From Sphingomonas sp. (lineage in GTDB: Bacteria; Pseudomonadota; Alphaproteobacteria; Sphingomonadales; Sphingomonadaceae): a stretch of DNA of 12,570 nt. Numbering within the stretch: the stretch's first letter is position 1; every line of letters begins with the position of its first letter. The notes under the pieces are model-generated. The model was given only the letters and a program-made list of their open reading frames with translations, searched no databases and was not told the origin of the DNA. The position numbers and the translations under genes were made by a program. Location: positions 1 through 12,570 of the forward strand of contig JAPJRE010000089.1 of assembly GCA_030824725.1 (NCBI GenBank). The letters are read 5' to 3'. Positions 7,367 to 12,570 of this stretch are shown here, one piece after another.

Positions 7367-7391
7367 AACTGCGAATCAGTTGCAGTATCAA
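7362..7391 (-). promoter_or_regulatory. Possible mntH promoter overlapping the operator
   Basis: On the minus strand TTGATA (7391-7386) and TGCTAT (7367-7362) are separated by 18 bases. The -35 box is good and the -10 box poor. If used, the palindrome would lie between the boxes, and mntH would have a 5' leader of more than 100 bases. Confidence 0.25.
7365..7386. promoter_or_regulatory. Nested palindrome, candidate Fur-family operator
   Basis: GCAACTG (7365-7371) and CAGTTGC (7377-7383) are exact inverse complements around CGAAT. A second dyad overlaps it: the 19-mer 7368-7386 (ACTGC...GCAGT) is symmetric about C7377 at seven of nine positions, the size and symmetry of a Fur box. It overlaps the -10 box of the receptor gene and lies between the proposed boxes for mntH. 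Both flanking genes encode metal uptake, which fits Fur, Mur or a related regulator. The identity of the regulator is inferred. Confidence 0.5.
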
Positions 7392-7406
7392 ATAAGGGGA
7401 GATTTT

Positions 7407-9608
7407 GTGATCCATTCCATCGCCCGCCTTGCCGGGGCGGCGAGCCTGTTCGCGTACCTGTCTGCCGCGCCGGTCTTTGCCCAGGCGCAGCAGGACCGCG
7501 TCGCGACCGATGCCGCGGTTGTGCCCGATCCCGCCACCATCACCGTCACGGCAACCCGCCTCGCGACCGACACGCAGAAGGTGCCTGCGACCGTCACCGT
7601 CGTCACCGACGAGAAGATGGCCGACCAGCTGGTGAACGACGTCAAGGACCTGGTGCGCTTCGAGCCGGGCGTAAGCGTGCCGCGCCAGCCGGCGCGGTTC
7701 GGCGCGGCATCGGGCACCACCGGCCGCGCGGGGAACGAAGGGTTCATCGTGCGTGGCATCGGCGGCAACCGGGTGCTGATCCAGGTGGACGGCGTGCGCG
7801 TGCCCGATGGTTTCAGCTTCGGCGCGCAGAGCGTCGGCCGCGGCGACTATGTCGATCTCGGCCTCGTCAAGTCGGTCGAGATCCTGCGCGGACCCGCCTC
7901 GGCGCTGTATGGCAGCGACGGGCTCGCCGGCGCGATCAGCTTCACCACCGCCGACCCGAGCGACTTCCTGGCAGGCGACAAGTCGGTAGGCGGGCTGGTC
8001 CGCGCCGGCTACCAGTCCTCCGACCAGGAATGGAGCGAGACGGGCATCCTGGCAGGCAAGTCCGGCGACTGGTCGGCGATGGTCGCCTATACCCGCCGCG
8101 ATTTTGCCGAACTGGAGAACCAGGGCAGTGTCGGCGGCAGCGGGGCAGCGCGCACCAGGGCGAATCCGCAGGACGGTGATTCGAACGCGCTACTCGGCCG
8201 GATCGTCTATGCGGCGGGCAACGGCCACAAGCTGCGGCTGACCGGCGAATATCTGGACAACCATCTCGACAGCAACGTGCTGACCAGCGTCAGCGCGAGT
8301 GTCGCCGGCACCACCGCCAACGACAGCACCAGGCGCAAGCGCGCGGCGTTCGACTGGACCTGGGCGGGGCAGGGCGCGGTCCAGCGCACGCGGCTCAGCC
8401 TCTATTGGCAGCAGGCCGAGGACCGCCAGTTCTCCGCCGAGGATCGCGCCACGCTCGCCGATCGCACCCGCCTCAACACCTTTGACAACCGCGTGTTCGG
8501 CGGATCGGGCGAGATCGTGTTCGGCTACGAGACCGGCGCGCTCCGCCACCGGCTGATCGTCGGCGCCGATGCCAGCCGCACCCGGCAGGAGGGCATTCGC
8601 GACGGCACCGTGCCACCGGCGGGCGAGACCTATCCCACCCGCGCCTTCCCGATCACCGATTTCACGCTGGCCGGCCTGTTCGTCTCGGACGAGATCAGCC
8701 TCGGGCCGGTGACGCTGTTTCCGGCGCTGCGCTTCGACCATTATGCGCTCGACCCGAACAAGGATGCGGCGCTGCCGGCGTTCAACTCGGCGAGCCAGAG
8801 CGGCTCGCGCGTTTCGCCCAAGATCGGCGCGACGGTGGCGCTGGGGAGCGGGCTGAGCCTGTTCGCCAACTATGCGCAGGGCTTCAAGGCGCCCGAGCCG
8901 AGCCAGGTCAACCAGTTCTTCCAGAACCTCGCCTTCGGCTACCGCTCGGAGCCCAATCCGAACCTGCGGCCAGAGACCAGCCGCAGCGTGGAAGGCGGCA
9001 TCCGCTTCGGCGGCGGCGGGGTGCGCGTGCAGCTGACCGGCTTCCATGCCGATTACGACAACTTCATCTCGCAGGAAGTGGTGGGCGGCGCGTTCACGCC
9101 CGCCAACCCGGCGGTCTACCAGTTCATCAACCTCGACGAGGCGCGGGTGAACGGCATCGAAGGCCGGGTGGATGCGCAGCTCGGCCGCGGCTTCAGCGCC
9201 AATCTCGCCTTCGCCTATGCCGATGGCGACGTGATCCGGAACGGCGCCAAGGCGTCGCTCTCGACCGTCGATCCCGCGAAGATCGTCGGCGGGCTCGGCT
9301 ATCGCGCGCCGGACGGGGGCTTTGGCGGCCAGCTGACCGTGACGCACAGCACCCGCAAGGAGGCGAGCGCCACGACGGGCGTGTGCACGGCCGCCTGCTA
9401 CCGGCCGGATGCCTTCACCATCGTCGACGCGACCGCCTTCGTGCGGCTGACCCAGGGGCTCACGCTGCGTGCCGGCGTCTTCAACCTGTTCGATCTGAAA
9501 TATGCCTGGTGGAACGACGTGCGCGGCCTCGCCGCCAGCTCGACCGTCACCGACGCCTACACCCAGCCGGGACGCAACGGCAGCGTCTCGATCAGCTACC
9601 GCTTCTGA
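7407..9608 (+). CDS. TonB-dependent outer-membrane receptor, hemin/hemoglobin-type
   Basis: This is a 733-residue outer-membrane active transporter energised by TonB-ExbBD. A signal peptide (1-25, ending VFA) is followed by a TonB-box-like TITVTATRL at 44-52, a plug (about 57-190, with FIVRGIGGNRVLIQVDGVRVPD at 113-134 and VEILRGPASALYGSDGLAGAI at 157-177) and a beta-barrel ending in aromatic YRF. The plug and the FKAP (493-496) ... NPNL (517-520) pair resemble the hemoglobin/transferrin/lactoferrin and hemin receptor family. However, no histidine lies between FKAP and NPNL and none in the mature plug, so heme as substrate is doubtful. A Cys pair at about 658 and 662 may close an extracellular loop. 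GTG at 7407 follows AAGGGGAG at 5-base spacing. The DUF6607 gene follows 17 bases later. Confidence 0.9.
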   Translation: MIHSIARLAGAASLFAYLSAAPVFAQAQQDRVATDAAVVPDPATITVTATRLATDTQKVPATVTVVTDEKMADQLVNDVKDLVRFEPGVSVPRQPARFGAASGTTGRAGNEGFIVRGIGGNRVLIQVDGVRVPDGFSFGAQSVGRGDYVDLGLVKSVEILRGPASALYGSDGLAGAISFTTADPSDFLAGDKSVGGLVRAGYQSSDQEWSETGILAGKSGDWSAMVAYTRRDFAELENQGSVGGSGAARTRANPQDGDSNALLGRIVYAAGNGHKLRLTGEYLDNHLDSNVLTSVSASVAGTTANDSTRRKRAAFDWTWAGQGAVQRTRLSLYWQQAEDRQFSAEDRATLADRTRLNTFDNRVFGGSGEIVFGYETGALRHRLIVGADASRTRQEGIRDGTVPPAGETYPTRAFPITDFTLAGLFVSDEISLGPVTLFPALRFDHYALDPNKDAALPAFNSASQSGSRVSPKIGATVALGSGLSLFANYAQGFKAPEPSQVNQFFQNLAFGYRSEPNPNLRPETSRSVEGGIRFGGGGVRVQLTGFHADYDNFISQEVVGGAFTPANPAVYQFINLDEARVNGIEGRVDAQLGRGFSANLAFAYADGDVIRNGAKASLSTVDPAKIVGGLGYRAPDGGFGGQLTVTHSTRKEASATTGVCTAACYRPDAFTIVDATAFVRLTQGLTLRAGVFNLFDLKYAWWNDVRGLAASSTVTDAYTQPGRNGSVSISYRF

Positions 9609-9625
9609 GCATCGGAGGGGACATC

Positions 9626-10609
9626 ATGAAGTTTCGATCCTTTGGCCTGCTGGCCTTCAGCCTTGCGGCCCTGCTGCCGGCGCTTCCCGCGCATGCGGAC
9701 GGGCCCGTGAAACCGCGCTCCGCCGCGGAGGAACAGGCGTCGTTCGAGGCCGACCGGCGCGACATCCTTGCCATGGCGGGCACCTTCAAGGTGCGGTTCG
9801 ACATGCAGGAATCGACCGCCTGGCGCGCCGACTACACCCCGATCGACCGCGCGATTTCCGGCGGCAACGAAGTGGTGCGGGTGATCGAGGACAGCGGCCG
9901 CCGCATCGTGCTCCAGCACCTCTTGGTGGTCGAGCAGGGCGGCAAGACCATGGTGATCAAGCACTGGCGCCAGGACTGGGACTATGAACCCGTCCGCGTG
10001 CTCGTCTATGCCGGACCGAACGAATGGAAGTGGGAAGCGGTACCCGAGGCGATGCGCCGCGGCCGCTGGTCGCAGACCGTCTACCAGGTCGACGACAGCC
10101 CGCGCTATGGCAGCTGGGGCCAGTGGACCGCCGAAGCGGGCGTGCGGCGCTGGCGCTCGGGCTGGACCTGGCGCCCGCTCGCCCGGCGCGACGCGGTGCG
10201 CGGGCCCGTCTATGACCGCTATCTCGGCATCAACCGCCACCAGCCGACCCCGAACGGCTGGATCCACTGGCAGGACAACACCAAGATGGGCGTGATCGAC
10301 AGCAAGCTGCAGCCGGTCGTCCAGGAATATGTGCTCAACAGCTATACCCGCTTCGACGGCTATGACGTGCAGGCGGCCGACGCCTATTGGGCGGCGACCA
10401 AGGGCTATTGGGCGGCGATCCGCGCCGAATGGGATCGCATTGCCAACGCCAAGGGCGGCATCCGCATCACCGAGGCGGCGCAGGCGGGCACGGTGATCGC
10501 CAGCCGGCTGCTCGAAATCGCCGACGACGTGCAGGCGGGCAAGATGAAGGAGGCAGACGCGATCGCGCTGGCCAGGAAGCTCATGGATCAGGCGACGAAG
10601 GCCGCCTGA
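9626..10609 (+). CDS. Exported tryptophan-rich DUF6607 family protein
   Basis: This 327-residue protein has a clear Sec signal peptide (1-24, cleaved after AHA), so it is periplasmic or outer-membrane associated. I recognise it as a DUF6607-type protein from its overall pattern; the function is unknown. It is unusually rich in tryptophan (16 residues), many in clusters such as IKHWRQDWDYEP at 111-122, NEWKWE at 132-137, SQTVYQVDDSPRYGSWGQW at 149-167 and GWIHWQDN at 211-218. The region 254-270 repeats YWAA twice, and the last 50 residues look helical. ATG at 9626-9628 has a strong GGAGGGG site five bases upstream. With 17 bases between it and the TonB receptor gene, it is almost certainly cotranscribed and may assist uptake or handling of the same ligand. 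Confidence 0.8.
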   Translation: MKFRSFGLLAFSLAALLPALPAHADGPVKPRSAAEEQASFEADRRDILAMAGTFKVRFDMQESTAWRADYTPIDRAISGGNEVVRVIEDSGRRIVLQHLLVVEQGGKTMVIKHWRQDWDYEPVRVLVYAGPNEWKWEAVPEAMRRGRWSQTVYQVDDSPRYGSWGQWTAEAGVRRWRSGWTWRPLARRDAVRGPVYDRYLGINRHQPTPNGWIHWQDNTKMGVIDSKLQPVVQEYVLNSYTRFDGYDVQAADAYWAATKGYWAAIRAEWDRIANAKGGIRITEAAQAGTVIASRLLEIADDVQAGKMKEADAIALARKLMDQATKAA

Positions 10610-10613
10610 TCCT

Positions 10614-10654
10614 GCGCGCGGGCCGGGGAGTTCGAAGGCCACCGGCCCGCGCGC
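10614..10654. terminator. 13-bp perfect hairpin between convergent genes
   Basis: GCGCGCGGGCCGG (10614-10626) and CCGGCCCGCGCGC (10642-10654) are exact inverse complements with a 15-base loop. The element starts four bases after the DUF6607 stop and ends ten bases before the DUF885 stop, so it can serve both strands. It has no U-tract, which is common for GC-rich terminators. Confidence 0.7.
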
Positions 10655-10664
10655 GAACCTTGCA

Positions 10665-12470
10665 TCACGCCATCGCCTTGGCGCGCTCCTCCACCAACCG
10701 TTCGAACATGGTGAGCGGCATTGCGCCCAGCCGGATCACCTCGTGGAACTGCTGGAGATCGAACTTCTGCCCGGCGATCTTCTGCGCGTTGGCGCGGGCG
10801 CGGGTCCAGGCGATGTGGCCGAGCTTGTAGGCGCAGGCCTGGCCCGGCTGGGTGCAGTATCGTTCCACCTCGCGCTGCGAGCGGGCGCGGGGGAAGCCGG
10901 TGGTCGCCACCAGATAGTCGGTCGCCTGCTCGCGGCTCCACTTCTTGGTGTGGATGCCGGTATCCACCACCAGCCGCGCCGCGCGGAACAGGAAGGACTG
11001 GAGATAGCCGGCGCGCTCCAGCGGCCCGTGATAGGCGCCGATCTCGTCGGCCAGCTGCTCGGCATAGAGCGCCCAGCCCTCGGTATAGGCGCTGAAGAAG
11101 CCGAACTTGCGGATCAGCGGCCCTTCCGCCGCCTGCGCGGTGCTGATCTGGAGATGATGCCCCGGCAGGCCTTCGTGGAAGGTGAGCGACGGCAGCGAGT
11201 ATTTCGGCCAGTCGCCCACGCTCTTGAGGTTGATCCAGTAGATTGCCGGGCGCGAGCCATCCAGCGCGGCGCGAGTGTAATAGCCGTTGGATGCGCCGTC
11301 CTGGATCTCCACCGGCACCGCGCGGATCTCGAGCGGCGCCTTGTTGGGGTTGAGGAACGCCTTGGGCAGCAGCGCCGCGACTTCCTGTACGCTGGTATTC
11401 AGCCCCGCGATCAGCGCCGCCCGTCCCTCGGCGGTGTCCGGATAGAGCTGGTCGGGCCGTTCGTTGAGCGCTGTCAGCCGTTCGCCGACACTGCCCTTGG
11501 TCAGCCCCTGCGCCTTCAGCAGCGCATCGAGCTTGGCGCTGATCTCCGCCACCTGTTCGAGGCCCATCTTGTGGACCTGATCGGGGGTGAAGCTGGTGGT
11601 CGTCCACTGCTCCAGCGCTGCGGCGTAGATTTCCTGTCCACGCGGCACGTCCCACAGGCCGGCCGAGGGACGGCCCTTGGCGTGAAGCGCCTGGATCAGC
11701 GCATATTGGCGGTCGAGCGCGGGATAGACCTTGTCGCCGACGATCTTCGCGGCGCGGCCCTGCCAGTCGCCTTGCAACTGCCTGGCGGCGGCGCGGCGGA
11801 CCAGCGACTGGGTGAGGGTGTTCGCGGCCGGATCGGGCTGGCGCAGCTTGGCCATCTGGGCGAGCGTCAGCTCGAGGCAGAAGACCGGTGCCACCAGCCC
11901 CCGTCCCGCGGCTTCCTTCTGGTCCGCCGTGTCCTGGTCGAGCGTGCCGGCAAAGGCGTCGAGGCGATCGAGATAGGCCTCGGCATCGTCCTGGGTGACG
12001 ATGGTGTGGCTGGTGTTGAGGAAATCGGGCGTCGAGAAATAGGCGCCGCCCTGCTGGAAGATCGGGAAGGGCCGGCCGACCGAGTCGATCTGGAACCTGT
12101 CCTGCGCCACCGTCGCGCTGCGCAGCGAATAGAGCACCACTTCGCGATCGAGCCGTGCGCTCTCGGACAGGCTGGCGGGCTCGAACGCCTCGATCCTGGC
12201 GATGGCGGCCTTGGTATCGGCGAGGTTGCGCGCCTTCGCGGCGGGGCTGCCGTCGCTCAGCTTGTGCTTGAGCGCGGCATTCGGGCCCTTGTCGAAGCCG
12301 AGCGAGGTGGCGAATTCGGGCGAGCGCTGGATGCGTTCGGCGACGATCTGGTTGTAGACGGCGTTGATCTCGGCGTCGCGGGGGCCGGCCACGGCGGCGC
12401 GGGCCGCGGCGGGAAGCAGGGCTGCCAGTGCTGCGGTGCTCGACGATGCGAGGAAGTGTCGACGATCCAC
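10665..12470 (-). CDS. DUF885 family putative zinc metallopeptidase, Tat-exported
   Basis: This 601-residue protein belongs to the DUF885 family, which is mostly helical and regarded as a metallopeptidase-like group. The putative metal-binding motif HEGLPGHH is at 432-439, and EGWALYAE at 464-471 supplies the second conserved glutamate region. The leader MDRRHFLASSSTAALAALLP has a twin-arginine pair before a hydrophobic stretch ending ARA, so export by the Tat pathway to the periplasm is likely, perhaps folded with its metal. The length is usual for exported members. GTG at 12468-12470 is supported by a GGAGGGG site upstream and by the leader beginning exactly there. It converges on the TonB receptor/DUF6607 operon but is separated from it by a strong hairpin, so a functional link is not implied. 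The natural substrate is unknown. Confidence 0.88.
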   Translation of the reverse strand: MDRRHFLASSSTAALAALLPAAARAAVAGPRDAEINAVYNQIVAERIQRSPEFATSLGFDKGPNAALKHKLSDGSPAAKARNLADTKAAIARIEAFEPASLSESARLDREVVLYSLRSATVAQDRFQIDSVGRPFPIFQQGGAYFSTPDFLNTSHTIVTQDDAEAYLDRLDAFAGTLDQDTADQKEAAGRGLVAPVFCLELTLAQMAKLRQPDPAANTLTQSLVRRAAARQLQGDWQGRAAKIVGDKVYPALDRQYALIQALHAKGRPSAGLWDVPRGQEIYAAALEQWTTTSFTPDQVHKMGLEQVAEISAKLDALLKAQGLTKGSVGERLTALNERPDQLYPDTAEGRAALIAGLNTSVQEVAALLPKAFLNPNKAPLEIRAVPVEIQDGASNGYYTRAALDGSRPAIYWINLKSVGDWPKYSLPSLTFHEGLPGHHLQISTAQAAEGPLIRKFGFFSAYTEGWALYAEQLADEIGAYHGPLERAGYLQSFLFRAARLVVDTGIHTKKWSREQATDYLVATTGFPRARSQREVERYCTQPGQACAYKLGHIAWTRARANAQKIAGQKFDLQQFHEVIRLGAMPLTMFERLVEERAKAMA

Positions 12471-12476
12471 GGTGTT

Positions 12477-12483
12477 CCCCTCC
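12477..12483 (-). promoter_or_regulatory. Ribosome binding site deciding a GTG start
   Basis: Minus-strand GGAGGGG lies six bases before the GTG of the DUF885 gene. It supports the non-ATG start that places the twin-arginine leader at the very N-terminus. The remaining bases up to 12570 hold no gene I can support. Confidence 0.6.
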
Positions 12484-12570
12484 GATGCGTTGGATGGGGG
12501 GAGGGTAGCGGGGATTCGGGCAAGGTCCAGAGCGTTGCGGCGCGGGTCAAAGCGTTTCCTCCCCCTGGCG

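Noticed and set aside
8190..9347. Minus-strand open frame (385 codons) inside the TonB receptor gene
   Set aside because: Its composition is that of a reverse-frame shadow, and the receptor frame is intact and conserved across the whole stretch.
9596..10642. Minus-strand open frame opposite the DUF6607 gene
   Set aside because: No recognisable domain or ribosome site; the plus-strand gene has a signal peptide and a strong ribosome site.
12484..12570. Promoter for the DUF885 gene (minus-strand TTGACC at 12550-12545)
   Set aside because: No acceptable -10 box lies 16-18 bases downstream of it.
1..12570. Mobile element, defence island or CRISPR system
   Set aside because: No transposase, integrase, nuclease or regularly spaced repeats are present; all genes are typical chromosomal ones with uniform base composition.

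Overview
The window reads as chromosomal DNA of a high-GC alphaproteobacterium, most likely a sphingomonad (Sphingomonas or a close relative). This rests on the strong G/C third-position bias, the plant/alphaproteobacterial type of glutamate-cysteine ligase, the particular TonB receptor plus DUF6607 pairing, and frequent GTG/TTG starts. The taxonomy is inferred from gene content, not from a marker gene. I see no tRNA, rRNA, insertion sequence, phage gene or CRISPR array, and no gene-free stretch longer than about 170 bases.

Left block (1-3486, minus strand): three genes read leftwards, a 601-residue polytopic membrane protein, rsmE (16S rRNA m3U1498 methyltransferase) and gshA (glutamate-cysteine ligase, cut by the window edge). 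Gaps of 50 and 58 bases suggest one transcript. The membrane protein is the most interesting gene here: its motifs and their spacing match the STT3/PglB/AglB oligosaccharyltransferase fold (GT-C class), but it lacks the WWDxG motif.

Middle block (3548-5876): diverging from the GT-C gene are gtrA (polyprenyl-glycan flippase-like) and a SAM-dependent methyltransferase that abuts it. Converging on these is a GtrB/DPM1-type family-2 glycosyltransferase. Together they have the three parts of a gtr-type cassette (GT2 charging enzyme, GtrA, GT-C transferase) plus a methyltransferase, so surface-glycan or lipid decoration is a reasonable inference. A 121-base imperfect inverted repeat containing two strong hairpins lies between the convergent methyltransferase and GT2 genes.

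Right-centre block (5926-10609): an NRAMP-type Mn/Fe transporter (mntH, minus) and a TonB-dependent receptor of the hemin/hemoglobin type (plus) diverge from a 164-base region holding a clear promoter and a nested palindrome that looks like a Fur-family operator. The receptor is followed 17 bases later by a tryptophan-rich exported DUF6607 protein, probably in one operon. This block looks like metal uptake.

Right edge (10614-12570): a 13-bp perfect-stem hairpin separates the DUF6607 gene from a convergent DUF885 putative metallopeptidase that carries a Tat-like leader.
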